From assembly GCA_030068145.1 (NCBI GenBank), contig JAPJBO010000876.1:31235-95234 (forward strand): a DNA stretch of 64,000 bases, given 5' to 3'. The first letter of the stretch is position 1; each line of letters begins with the position of its first letter. Below, one piece after another: positions 41,933 through 52,980 of the stretch. The position numbers and the translations under genes were made by a program. The notes beneath the pieces were generated by a model. It saw only the letters and a program-made list of their open reading frames with translations, was not told the DNA's origin and did not search any database. This stretch comes from Diplonema papillatum. Its lineage: Eukaryota > Euglenozoa > Diplonemea > Diplonemida > Diplonemidae.

Positions 41933-42360
41933 GCCGCCCACGCGACTAGGAGAGGCGCATCTCCTCTGTTGGTGGTGGTGTGGTCGCTTTCTTTCGGGTC
42001 TGTCTCCAGGGTCAAAACGCTCAGACAGATAGCAAGCGTCAGGTCAGCTCCCCTGACGCTGACTCCTCTGGCACACGTTCTTTGATGATGAGACTAGCAC
42101 TGAAGCTGTCGGCTCCTAGACGGTTTTCGTGTTTCAAAAAGAAAGGAATCAAGAGAGTTGCTTGGGTACGGTTTATTCTTACTATATTTGTGGGTCGAAG
42201 GTAGTGAAAGCTTGAGGTGAGATTGGAATGAACGGATCTCTCGTTTCGGGTGATGGTGTCACTCCGTCGTGAAACCTGGAGGTTGTCCCCAAACGCGTTG
42301 AGAGAGTAGAAACCTGGATTGGGTGGTGCTGGTCGTTTTGCTTCGGTGTGAAAAAGCTGC

Positions 42361-42897
42361 AATGGGACCCCCGAAAACCCCGAATTCAATAATAATTGCG
42401 TAGTTCCTGCGTAGTTGTATGCTGTGTGTGTGAGGCCCGTATTGCGTAGTTCGTGCGTATAAGTCGATCTTTGAGTGCGTGAGCCCCTCCGAAGAAAGGT
42501 CCATCATGCGTAGTTCGTGCGTATAAGTCGATCTTTGAGTGCGTGAGCCCCTCCGAAGAAAGGTCCATCACACTAGTTCCGTGGGGGCTTCGCGCTTCCC
42601 CTTCGTCTTGCATCACCTCGTCTCCACTCCCTGCCGCACGGGCTCCTACGAATTCAATAATAATTGCGTAGTTCGTGCGGAGTTTGTGAAACGGCGAGGG
42701 CTACAATTTATAAGTGAACTATTTTTTTGCCGCTGTGGCAAGTTAAATGAGCCCTGTCAGGACCGTTTAGACACTCAGTTAGCCACCAGCTGCATGTGGA
42801 GTACCAGAATGTAGCCGTACCCCGTATTGCGTAGGTCCTGCATAGTTTGTGCGGAGTTCTTGCGTACTTCGTTACTTCGGTTTTCGGGGGTCCCATT
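42361..42897. mobile_element. TIR element 3 (537 bp), non-autonomous
   Basis: AATGGGACCCCCGAAAACC at the left and its reverse complement GGTTTTCGGGGGTCCCATT at the right bound the element. The subterminal parts repeat TGCGTAGTTCNTGCG words in both directions, and a 64-bp block (TGCGTAGTTCGTGCGTATAA...) is tandemly doubled at about 42445-42572. No transposase. Target-site duplication unclear. Confidence 0.75.
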
Positions 42898-42948
42898 TAA
42901 CTCTTAAAAAGGCAGGGAGTTTCGAAAGTAGTAGTCAGGAGGGTGTGT

Positions 42949-43160
42949 GGGCCTTTGAAGCGTGGATGATGCCTCTCGCGCTGCTCCCCTTGAGGTTCCT
43001 GGCTCATGCCAAAGCGCCGCCGCCCGGATTAAGGGGTTGCGGCATCAGGCGTGGGCCAGGGCCAGGGAGGCTGTTCGGAGGGGTCACCACCCACCGTTCG
43101 CGGGCTTCGTTGCTCCACTGCCCCGGCTCTCCCTCGGCCTGTAGTAGTCAGGAGTGTGTG
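42949..43160 (+). repeat. Dispersed repeat I (copy 1)
   Basis: GCCTTTGAAGCGTGGATGAT, CTCGCGCTGCTCCCCTT, GGCTGTTCGGAGGGGTCACC and CCGGCTCTCC match 44728-44905 in order. One plus frame is shared in both copies (FEAWMMPLALLPLRFLA), so it may derive from a coding region. Confidence 0.75.
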
Positions 43161-43611
43161 CTCGGTAGTAAACCCGCAGTAACTGCTCCTTCTTCATGGG
43201 CTTCGGGGGCTCGTGGCCAATTAGCCCTGGAGTGCACTTCATGCACCCTCGCAAGTTTCCGGGAGGCTTTCGGCTGGTTTTCCGAAAGGTTGAAGGCCAC
43301 CACCCCCCGGAGGGGAGGTTGTGGTTTGTTTAGGATGAACACTATATTTCATGCATGCATGCATGTCTGATGTGTTTAAGTGAAGGTTAGACGTGAGGCG
43401 GAGGGTGGTTTTCCTGGTGCGCATGTAAATTAGGGTGGGTAAGTATGTATTCAGTGCTCTTTGTACCTTAGGTCACTTTTGCTTTCAATTTAGGCTCGCC
43501 TGAGAACCCGGGATTTTCAGGTCGCCCGCTGACCATCGTCGAATGGGTGCTGAGGCGTCTTCGAAGAATGAGACAGAGAACAAAGAGGAGTAGAAAAACT
43601 CCGGAAGAAGC

Positions 43612-44070
43612 GTGAAAACGGGTTTTTGCCTGGAGGCTTTTCGTGTTATTCTGCAGATGCTTTGAGCTATCTTTGTGTCTATGCTTTCAGTCGTCTTCTT
43701 AACCATGGTTAAGTGCGCAAATGGTGTCAGCCGAAGCTGGTGAAGATTCGGCGCCGCCCACGTTATGTTTGAAGGGAACAAAATACGCGAGGGGCTGGGG
43801 GATTGCAAGAACGTGCTTGGAATGGGTATGTGCTCAACACCGCACTGGTCCCGTCTGCGCCGTGTTTCGGTCCTTTAAGCCACGGACACATAAGGCGGAC
43901 CATCATCAGCGTGGAACCTGAGTGTCTGCAGACTGCGGTGTGAGTCTGGTTTGTCAGGCGGCTGTTCGTAGCTCGTCACAGCCAGGACCACCCATGCTAC
44001 TAGAGCACAGGCGAATCCGTCACGGGGAGAAGGCCCCTACAACCGTGTCTGAGCAATCAGTTAAAAAACG
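43612..44070 (+). repeat. Composite repeat K+B (best copy)
   Basis: K (43612-43771) is followed directly by B (about 43789-44065: GATTGCAAGAACGTGCTTGG, CACTGGTCCCGTCTGCGCCG, GACCATCATCAGCGTGGAAC, CAGGACCACCCATGCTACTA, CAACCGTGTCTGAGCAATCA). The same order occurs at 28.3-28.9 kb. It is non-coding by eye. Confidence 0.8.
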
Positions 44071-44079
44071 AGGGGCTGG

Positions 44080-44725
44080 GGGGGGGGGGCACAGGGACGG
44101 CACAGGCACGTTAGGCTGACCGTCATCCGCGTCACGGAACCTGGGTGTTTGCAGGCAGGGTGGCGCGAGTCAGGCCGGTACGCCAACTTTTAGCACACCG
44201 ACGCGTGCCCACGTACGTAGAGTATTTGGGTGACCTTCGGCGATAGGACAATCCTTTATCCTTGTGGTTGCACGAGGTAAGAGTACGGTGGTTTCTCTCA
44301 CCGTAATAGGTACCGGCGTACCGGCCTCAACAAGAGTCAGATCCGAACGAACAATACTGTCCCGGCCCGAAGGTAGTCGTTACGTCGAACTAACTAGCAA
44401 CCTCAGACGCCGTGAGACGAATAACAAGTTTCGTGGACCGAATTCCGAACCGTTCTCCAGTTGCTCGACGTGGTCACACTAAGTAGTCACCAGCCAACGA
44501 TATAGCAATACTTTTTGTCACTTGTACGGTTGGTGTGTGGTCCTCTTTAAGATGGATTGTGTTTGCGCTCTCTCTCCCTTAGGGTTGCCGCCCGAGGGAA
44601 CCGGCTGTGAGCCGAAACTCGACGCCGGATTGCACCAGGAGAGAACTACGCGGCGGATCGCAAAGCCCCTGCACGAGGCACGCGCCAAAGACCCGTGCAC
44701 GGCTACCGTAGCACCCTCCATGTTT
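44080..44725. other. Intergenic; no gene recognised
   Basis: A G-run and partial B-type words occur near 44070-44160. A 72-codon plus-strand frame (44264-44482) has no support. Confidence 0.4.
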
Positions 44726-44727
44726 GC

Positions 44728-44905
44728 CTTTGAAGCGTGGATGATGCCTCTCGCGCTGCTCCCCTTAAGGTTTCTGGCTCGCCCGGGTTAAGGGATTGCG
44801 GGAGGCATCTGGCGTGGGCCAGGGCAGGGAGGCTGTTCGGAGGGGTCACCACGCACCGTCGTGGGCTTCGTTACTTCACTGCCTCCGGCTCTCCCCGGCC
44901 TTCGT
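44728..44905 (+). repeat. Dispersed repeat I (copy 2)
   Basis: Second copy of 42949-43160, with a short internal deletion in the GCCAAAGCGCCGCCG part. Confidence 0.75.
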
Positions 44906-45445
44906 CGTCCCGGGGGTCACTTGTACGCTTGGTGTGTTTTCGCTGAACGCACGCGGCTGATAGTTTCTACTGTGAGCTAGACTTAAATGGACGCAAGTGA
45001 AAACGTCACGGTTTGCAGTGACGAGCTGCAGCTTATGTTGTCAAAAAAAGGTTCGGCGGCTCGCCAAAGAAAAGGGGCGGGGGAATGATGAAAAAGAAAA
45101 CAAGGCGTTGATTACAGGGAAGAAGGTTGCGTGGCGTGACGGTGCAGCTTCAGGACAGCCTTGATCCCCACACGGTCGGCATCCCCCTCGTGCATCAGCG
45201 CATATTACTACGTGACGCGTTCGCGTACACACACCACCTACACCACCACACACTCTACCGCGTCCTCGTAGCACTACGGTGCATTGTATAGTGACAGTGG
45301 CTGCTGATGCATACCACGATACCATTTTTTTTTGGCCGGTAACCCTCAACTTTCCGCCGGCCCTTGCACACCCGGAGCCCCACCCATAGTTCATGTGTGT
45401 ACTGGAGTACACCTTGACACAAGCGGACACGAATTTATATATATA

Positions 45446-47132
45446 TCACGGTTGGCAGATAATCACGATTATTACCTATTATTAGATTTTCGAAATCCGC
45501 CCCAAATTATTAGATTTTATTAGAAATTATTAGATATTATTACCTGGTTCCTGAAATTATTAGATATTATTACCTGATTATTAGAAATTATTACCCATTA
45601 TTAGATATTATTACCAGGTAATAATCCATTATTACCTGACTTTCCCATGCATTCTCACAGCAAAAGTGCCCCTAGGAGTGGAAGGTGATCGTCACGGTGG
45701 GTGTTCGTGCGTCCAAACCGTTCCTTTCACCCCGTTCGCAATTCCGTTTGTTGCCAAGTCGAAAAGGAAGGATGCCAAAAGAGGTAGGAGAGGTTTGAGG
45801 CAAGATCCTGGCAGAGGACGATGATGTGGCATGTGGGGTATGCGACCTCTACCCGCCAGAACCCGTATTCTTAGGGCAGAATGGGGGTCTAACTCCATCT
45901 GGGAAACCTTCTTTTGAGCACGAATCCCGTTCGCTGGGCATACAGTCCGTTGCATGTGGCCTTTGATGATCGGCATTCGCTGGAACCCGACCGAAGCAGA
46001 CAATAAGATCCTGTGTCATTTCACGTTCATTTGCACGCGGAATGTACGGCCTGCTTGTGATCTTCTGCCGGTTCTTCGGGCTGTCTTCTGCAAGCACCAT
46101 AGTCACGTCCTGCCTTTTCACCGCGGCTTACCCACAACCGCTTTGATGAAGTGCTGGGACTTGCGGTGATTCGCACTGCCGGCCTCGATACGTTCATACC
46201 AAAGTGGTACGAAAAGAAAGGGTGCCCAAACGGTGGGACGGTTGGGCTGGGGGAAAGGTCGAGCTATCGCTGGGCGATCAGTACCACCGCGAAAGTACCG
46301 AGACAGCGAAACTACTGACAGAGCATCTGAGAGCTGGAAGTGCACGGCCAAGCTTTGTGCAAGCATTGCGCTCATTCGTTCGTTTTTTTTGGGAATCATC
46401 GGACCACGACAGAAGGCGCGAACACGCGAGCGAAGAAGGCTTAAATGCTTGAAGTACATTATGGGGCGACATTAATACAATACCATTGCTTAAAAACACC
46501 TTGGCGTCACCGCTTGGCTTGCACTGCCAGGCCACCCAGTCTCTTGCCTGGCATGGATCAACGATTCTGGTGTTGTTTTCGTGTTTCTTCTTCTTTGCGT
46601 TTGTCGCCATTGAGCATCGTCCGGGACCGTGATGTTTTCTGGGCGGGCGCCGGGTTTTCGCTCCCAAACTCGCAGATTTTGAACTCGCATGTGAGTTTTG
46701 GGCTGAGTGCATAATCTGAGATTGGAGGAACAATCAGCAGATCTTCACCGAAAGCTGAATCTGAGATTTTCACCGAGAGCTAAATCAGATATTTTCACTG
46801 AGTACAAGTCTGAGATTTGGGTGTAGCTACTTTGATTTCTGGGTTCCCTCCATTTTCACGGCTTCATTGCCAAGATCCTAGTCCGACTGAGTAGTCTTTC
46901 CCGGATCCTCCCACATCCTGGACTCTCTACAGGCGATTATTAGATTATTAGAAATTATTAGAAATTATTAGATTTTATTAGAAATTATTACCAGGTAATA
47001 ATTATTATTAGAAATTATTAGAAATTATTAGTTATTGCCCATTATTAGATCTAATAATACGTAACAATCGGGCTAATAATATCTAATAAAATCTAATCGA
47101 ATCTAATAATAATTATTACATGCCAACCGTGA
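45446..47132. mobile_element. TIR DNA element 2, TA-flanked, (ATTATTAG)n ends
   Basis: TCACGGTTGGCAGATAATCA at the left, and on the other strand TCACGGTTGGCATGTAATAA at the right, flanked by TA-rich (TATATA) DNA. The subterminal regions are arrays of ATTATTAGA/AATTATTACC (45465-45640 and 46930-47120). The 1.3-kb core has no clear transposase; short frames occur on both strands. It shares the terminal TCACGGTTG with element 1 (8980-10251) and the same design with a different A/T repeat word. Confidence 0.75.
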
Positions 47133-47231
47133 TATATATATATTTTTTTTTTGCGCATTTGAGGTGCGCAAAAGACCCCCTGTATTATCCTATGGGCCGG
47201 TTTGGTTGCTAAATCGGTCCCGGACGGAATC

Positions 47232-47850
47232 TGGAATATGTCTGAGATGGATGCCACCCATGGCCACAAGGTCTTCTTGTCCCAGGTCGGGAGAGATGTG
47301 GATCTCGAGCCTCCCGTAGATATGGGGAAGAGGTGGACACACGGCACACCAGATCACCATCTGGCGCACTGGATCACGTGCCCCGCACCTGGTTCGTTTT
47401 GAAGATTGTCTGTGCAAGGAGCATGCGATGTGCCTCTCCCAACAGCGTCTGCCAAGTTCAAAGGTTTGAAGGTGCAAGCAGCAGGCCGGGAAAAGCACGA
47501 TGTCACGGGCAATTTCATCTCGCTGCCTGAGATGGATAACACACCCATGGCCAAGGTCTTCTTCTTCCTGATCTGGATCTCGAGCCTCCCGTAGATATGG
47601 AGAAGAGGTTGAGAAGATTCCGCAAGACCAACACACACGACACACCAGATCACCATACGGCGCACTGGATCACGTGCCCCGCACCTGGTTCGTTTTGAAG
47701 TTTAGCTGTGCATGGGCATGAGATTTGCCTCTCCCTCGAACCTGTGCCATCCAGCAGCGTCTGCCAAATTCAAAGGTTTGAAGGTGCAAGCAGCAGGCCG
47801 GGATGGGGACGATATCACGGGCATTTTCATCCCACAAAGTGACAGAACAC
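47232..47850. repeat. Tandem repeat, ~290-bp unit, about two copies
   Basis: CACCCATGGCCACAAGGTCT / CACCCATGGCCAAGGTCTTC, CTCGAGCCTCCCGTAGATAT, CACTGGATCACGTGCCCCGC and TTCAAAGGTTTGAAGGTGCA each recur about 285-310 bp apart. No gene is credible. It abuts TIR element 2. Confidence 0.8.
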
Positions 47851-48311
47851 TGACGCGTCTGTGCGTTTTGTGGCTGCCCAAGAACACGCGTGTGCCGCTC
47901 ACAAAGTGACAGACCACCGATGTGCTGCACTAGGGCCCACTGGCAGCAGATTTTGCATTGTGTCATGTTTTTAGACTGATTGTTTTTTTCAAGTGTTGGT
48001 TTTCCAACATCCGCGATTACACTCTAGAGGTCTGGTCTAGTCAAGCATTATACGTAATGCAGGCTGCATACCTTTAAAATACAAAGGGCAAAAGGCGAAG
48101 ACCAGTTCCGGCCCGTTGGTCAGGAACTCGAGCGACTGAGAGAAAGTAGGGGCCTGTGGCTGAGTGGCGTTCCATGTTCCCGGTTGTGGAGCGGTTCTTT
48201 GTGTTTCCATGTTTTTCGCTCATGCTCAGTCAGTTGCCTGTGACAGCTTTTTTATCTACCGGCGGAAGTTGTTTGGGTTGGCGGTTTGTCCTTCCGACGA
48301 TCCCGAGTTGA

Positions 48312-48712
48312 GAGCACGTCTTACGCTCCACGTGTGGAACGTATGGATTTCCACACGCTAATTTTCTTTTGTATAAGCACCTGCGTAAGCGTTCAACAAA
48401 AAAGACCCACTTTGTAGTTGCATTGTTTCTCCCCCTCTGAAGTAAGCCTAAGGCAGCCCTCGAGTATTTTTGAATTTTGTTTCCCCACGCGGATCCACAT
48501 GTGGATTTTGATTAATATTTTCCCACATGTGCTTGCCACAGGTTGGTCCACATGCAGGGGTGTCTAGGCCCACAAGTCGCCATGGCCGCACGGCCCACAG
48601 CCAGGTGGCACCAAGTCCAGTAGCGACGCTATTTCCGCCGCGCATAGGGAGAAATGTTTTGTTCCCCCCCTTTAACCTTGAGCGTCCACGTGTGGACCAC
48701 ACGTATTTTAGA
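48312..48712 (-). repeat. Dispersed repeat H (copy 2), with a nested repeat A
   Basis: Reverse copy of 4641-4932 (TCCACGTGTGGAACG, CCACATGTGCTTGCCACAGG, GAGCGTCCACGTGTGGACCA). It is split by about 100 bp of repeat A (48371-48469). Confidence 0.75.
48371..48469 (-). mobile_element. Short copy of repeat A inserted in repeat H
   Basis: GTATAAGCACCTGCGTAAGC ... AAGGCAGCCCTCGAGTATTT: both ends of family A with an internal deletion. Its flanks rejoin the H repeat (CTAATTTTC | TTTGAATTTTG), showing that A is mobile and younger than H. Confidence 0.75.
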
Positions 48713-49066
48713 GTTAAAGTTCGCTTGAAATTCCGGGGGTTTAGGGTCTCCGTGTGACCGTTCATGAATGGGTTCTCTTAGAGCAAGAAAGGGCTATATG
48801 GTTACGGGTTGTATATTTAGTGCACGCTTTCGTTATGGGTGATGGCTAGCCATGTCCGGGACTGTTTGTGACCGACACCAAGTACATTCTTTCGTGGAGT
48901 GTCTTGGGCCCCCCACGTTCTACAAGTTGAGCAGGGGTTGCCTTGTAGCCCGTACCGGTCTGTTGTCCGCGTTTTTATGTATTTTCTCTGAGACCGGGCA
49001 TGGGAGTGTAAGCCCTGGTCGAGAGGGCGTTTTTCTTGTTTCCCTTTTCTATTAGGTACCAGGGAA

Positions 49067-49330
49067 AGCCTGCTACACGGAAGCCAAGCTTCGCATGTTC
49101 GGCGGTACTGCAGCGCCACGGGCCTAGGGGTCAAGTGGCTACCGATTTCCCAAAGTAAAGCATCAAGGCTTGGCACACCTTGGGGCTTGGCCCTCGCGCT
49201 GAACACAAGCTCATCGAGACGGTCAGTGACAGAGCAGAGCAGACAGGGTTGTGGCATTGTGACTCAAGCTTTGCAAGCTGCGGTTGACCGTCACGTTCCT
49301 GGACCAGGAGCGGACATCTTCTTCTTCTCC
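49067..49330 (+). repeat. Dispersed repeat C (copy 2)
   Basis: Matches 27905-28148 in reverse: AAAGCCTGCTACACGGAAGC, GTGGCTACCGATTTCCCAAA and GCGCTGAACACAAGCTCATC. Confidence 0.7.
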
Positions 49331-49390
49331 TCCTTTTCTATCGTTCCCGGGTTTGGGGGCATTGTAATTCAACTTCTGTTTTTCGCTTTC

Positions 49391-49440
49391 GCAACTGGCA
49401 GCCTTCTCATCAAGTATTTACAAAGCAGGTGCTTATACAA
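49391..49440 (+). repeat. Right end of repeat A (fragment)
   Basis: GCAACTGGCAGCCTTCTCAT, CAAGTATTTACAAAGCAGGT and GCTTATACAA: the right end only. Confidence 0.7.
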
Positions 49441-51735
49441 AAGAAAAAGGACCCATTTGCTCACGCCATGCCAGTGAAACGTGGGAGGTTTCCGGTCGCG
49501 CAGGGTCTGATAAGTTCGAATCTGCTTCGAAAACTGTCTCAGGGCTTCCCGACCGTTGTTTGTTTGCTTTTTACTGCCCTCATGCCCGAGAGAGATAAAG
49601 GGCACATTAGGAAGGTAGCTGGTTTGCTTGATTTGGAAGAAAAAGTGCGTAGGTTTTGGTGTTTTTTTGTTTAGTTGCGAAAGAGCTCCGTGGCAGCAGA
49701 CCCTCACCACGAATTGAGAGGTGCTTTGAGGAAGATCAAGCACGCAAGCACCGACGGACTGCGTCGAGGCAGCCGGATGCTTATTGATCTTACGCTGAAG
49801 ATGCAGTACTCCTCAAACTTCTGATTTTCTTGGCCGGACAACGTTGTTTTTTGTGCGGGCGGCAGTTTTTTTTTTTTGTGTTTCCGACGATCCCGTATGG
49901 GCGTACAGACTCGTGTCTTTCGACGTTTTTTTTTGTAACCCGGAATGCTTGACGCACGACCCCCGTGGACTTTTTTTTTTTTTTTTTTTTTTTTTTGCGA
50001 GATTCGCATGTCTAATCAGGGTATTATAGTTCATAGGTTTTCGGGGTTTGCAAGTCTTGGCCTTTTATGGGGGTGGTTCTGGGGGGCGTTATGGCCAACG
50101 TGTCGTTTCGGTGGCTCGGGGCGGAGCTGACACACCTCCACAACTTTGTCCGAAGTAACCGCGGCGGCTTGTATCAAATGGGCCTGTAAATACCACTCCC
50201 TCCCCCCCCGTATCTTTCCTGGAAACCCTGTGTTTTGCGTTTTTCCGACGATTTTTACTTTCTCCGGCCGACCCCGGTTTGCAGATTTTAGATCATCGGT
50301 CTAAATCCGCAACGTAAACGAACCCTGTGCCTCACGTTTAAAACCGGTATCTCACACACGACATACCGTAATGCCTGCATGAGCTACCACGTGCCGTACA
50401 GACCGCGATTGACACATCACTGCCTGATCTTTCTACCTACCATTTTTTTTGCATCACGCGACCGTGAAGGTGAAGCGAACCAGTACACAGAGTTAAAGGG
50501 AGGAAAGTCATTGTTTGGTGTTCGGGCAGAATATTGCCTCTCATGTATGCTAGGCAGGGGAGGGGGAGGCGAATAAGTACAATATGTCCAGGCCCACCTC
50601 TGCGGATTCTTTCTGTGAAGCTATAGACGACGCAGGACGGCACCAACCATGGTGGTGCAGTGTCACTTGCAGGTATTTCTAAGACTATGACGAACATGTA
50701 CAGTGGGTACCTACGATGGATAATGACTCCCTGCCAAGGGCTGCCAAAGAACAAATTTGTCCAGTTCTTCAGTATGCAGAGTTGCTCCGGGGACTAAAAG
50801 TCAAGACGATGCAGCTTGTTCTACCGTCGATGGCCGTCACCGGGAACTGGTGCACTGTCCCGTGTGCGCTCGTGCGCCCGTACACCATTCTTGGTCGCCT
50901 ATCTATTTTTCTACGTATCGTATTCGCTTGTACTTAGTCATTCGCCTCCCCCCCTCCTTTAAGTTCTTCCTGGGCGACATCTTGGCCGTCATAGAATCTA
51001 CGGCAGCACATAGCGGTTTTCTGGGTTTTGCGCCTAAGGCGCAATTCGGGGTATGACCAGCTCCCAGGCGCCATGCTTGGTCGTCGATATGTTGCTGTAT
51101 TCTCACTTACTCCTTCAGTCTCAGTACTCGTATGTCACACGGCACCTCCTGAGTATTCATTTTTCAGAGACGCAAAACAGAAAGGGTTCACGTGAGGTGC
51201 TTGAACTCGCTCTTTGTTGTTTCCCAAACTGAGCCGGTCCGTCCCTATCTCTTGAAACTGCATCGAAGTGCCTGCTGCTGTTTATCACAGTGAATCACGG
51301 TCCACCACGGTCTATCAGGTCCATCTCTAGTCCCTAGAGCTGCATCGAATTGCCCGGTGCTGTATTCTTCGGTCTATCACGGTCTATCAAGAGGGGATGG
51401 ACCGGCTCACAAACATAATTGGTATGTCCCTTACTTCAAAGAAGTAGGCACACACGCGCACACCAACGAAAACACTCAGACAGTGCCCACACGCGACGGC
51501 ATCGACCTCGCAAACATTAAGGTGGTTAGCCTAGAGTATCCCTGATTCCTGCACCCGTTGCTCAAAAAAGAGGTTTGGTGGGGGGCTGATTCCAACGATT
51601 CGTAGATGCGTGCAGTACAGCGTATTTCGGTCGTTGTTGCTGTTGATTGAGGTCTCGGGCTGCGCAGAACAGCTTCGCAAGATTTGAACGCTGGTGTAAT
51701 CGAGCATTTCCCTCGCATCCAGACGTCATCTGCAT
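49440..51735. other. Intergenic; poly-T runs and T-repeat tails
   Basis: No gene. At 49870-49930 the minus strand carries the T repeat (CCCATACGGGATCGTCGGAA, then ACACA-A(n)); another tail is near 50232. A T24 run at 49972-49995 is a further probable retroelement tail. 51240-51410 has faint L-repeat words. Confidence 0.45.
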
Positions 51736-51737
51736 GG

Positions 51738-51960
51738 GGGGATTGCAAGAACGTGCTTGGAATGGATATGTGCTCAACACCGCACTAATCCCGTCTGCGC
51801 CGTGTTTCGGTTCTGAATTTGTAGCATTAGTGTGACTGTCAGACCTTCGACTACCCTGAGCAACGCACTAACCTGTTTCGGTTCTTTAAGCCACGAACAC
51901 ATAAGGCGGACCATCATCAGCGGAACCTGAGTGTCTGCAGACAGGACAGCGGTGTGCAGG
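51738..51960 (+). repeat. Dispersed repeat B (copy)
   Basis: GATTGCAAGAACGTGCTTGG, GTCTGCGCCGTGTTTCGGTT, ACATAAGGCGGACCATCATC and GAGTGTCTGCAGACAGGACA in order. The middle is partly duplicated (CGTGTTTCGGTTC and CCTGTTTCGGTTC). Confidence 0.75.
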
Positions 51961-52095
51961 GGGTCGTTGTTATTTGTGCTGGTTTTGAGGGATAGGGTAA
52001 AGGCAAAAAAATCTTTTTGGGTGGCCTCCGCTGGTCTGGTAGTCAGTGCTACCTCCATTCTTGTACACTCGTTCTCTTCTCTACTCACTACTGTG
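51960..52095 (+). repeat. Dispersed repeat O (copy 1)
   Basis: GTGCTGGTTTTGAGGGATAG, GTGGCCTCCGCTGGTCTGGT and CACTCGTTCTCTTCTCTACT, shared with 52558-52790 and (reverse) 61735-61955. Confidence 0.75.
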
Positions 52096-52557
52096 CATGG
52101 GGGGGGGAGCTTCTCCTTTGGAAGTCGTTCCACGTCGCAGGCACGGAGAGTGCGACGCAGCAGGACCCTGGAATCCTATACGGCCGCCTCTATCGATGCA
52201 GCCCATCGTGACCCTGTTGCGTGCTACTGCGCGTGGCCGAAAGCTGCAATTGAGGGAGGGGACGTTCTCGTGTTGCACGTCTTGTGTGCCGCAAAGCCCA
52301 GGAGAGGGTCCACCCAGCGTGCGGAGTCAGCACAAAATGAAACGGAGCATCGCAATCCGCCTTAGACACGCAGCTCGCCTCGATGATCTCACAATGGCGG
52401 CGTAAACATTCCACGAAAAGGATCGTTGGCGATTCAAGAAGAGGGTTATCAGAATGATGTGATGAATCAAAACTGATCGGTCGTGTGAATGAGAGTGCAA
52501 CCGTCAAGTCAAGACGCCAACGCCTAGTGGATACCGATACGACGCTTCATATTGAAG

Positions 52558-52790
52558 GGTGGGGGAGCCGTTGTTATTAGTGCTGGTTTTGAGGGATAAG
52601 GAAAAGGTAAGAAATCGTTTTGCGGTGGCCTCCGCTGGTCTGGTAGTTTGTGCTACCTCCATTCTTTTACACTCGTTCTCTTCTCTACTCACTACTGTAC
52701 GTACTCCTTCACTGCTTTTTTCTCTCTTTGGCTAGCCAAAAAAAACTCCTGCGACGGACACCACGAACACATTCGCAATAGCCCTAGAAG
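52558..52790 (+). repeat. Dispersed repeat O (copy 2, longest)
   Basis: Same as 51960-52095 but extends through TCTCTCTTTGGCTAGCCAAA to CACCACGAACACATTCGCAA. It lies just past the 3' end of the membrane-protein gene. Confidence 0.75.
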
Positions 52791-52980
52791 GGGGAGGCAG
52801 CAATCGTACTTTGCCGCATAACCGCCCCTCCTCCTCTTTTGGCATCGTCTCATATCTTCGCTGCTCGTGTCGCTCGTGCGCTGAATTTGTATCGTCCAAC
52901 GCTTGGCCCATGTCGGTACCTGCACCTCGCTTGCAGAGGCATAGAACACAGATCGCCGTCGGAATTTCAAGCGGTTCTGT

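Noticed and set aside
41355-42015. Repetitive minus-strand frames (THAFCLWHTAF-type peptides)
   Set aside because: They come from the 44-bp minisatellite, which cycles through all three frames.
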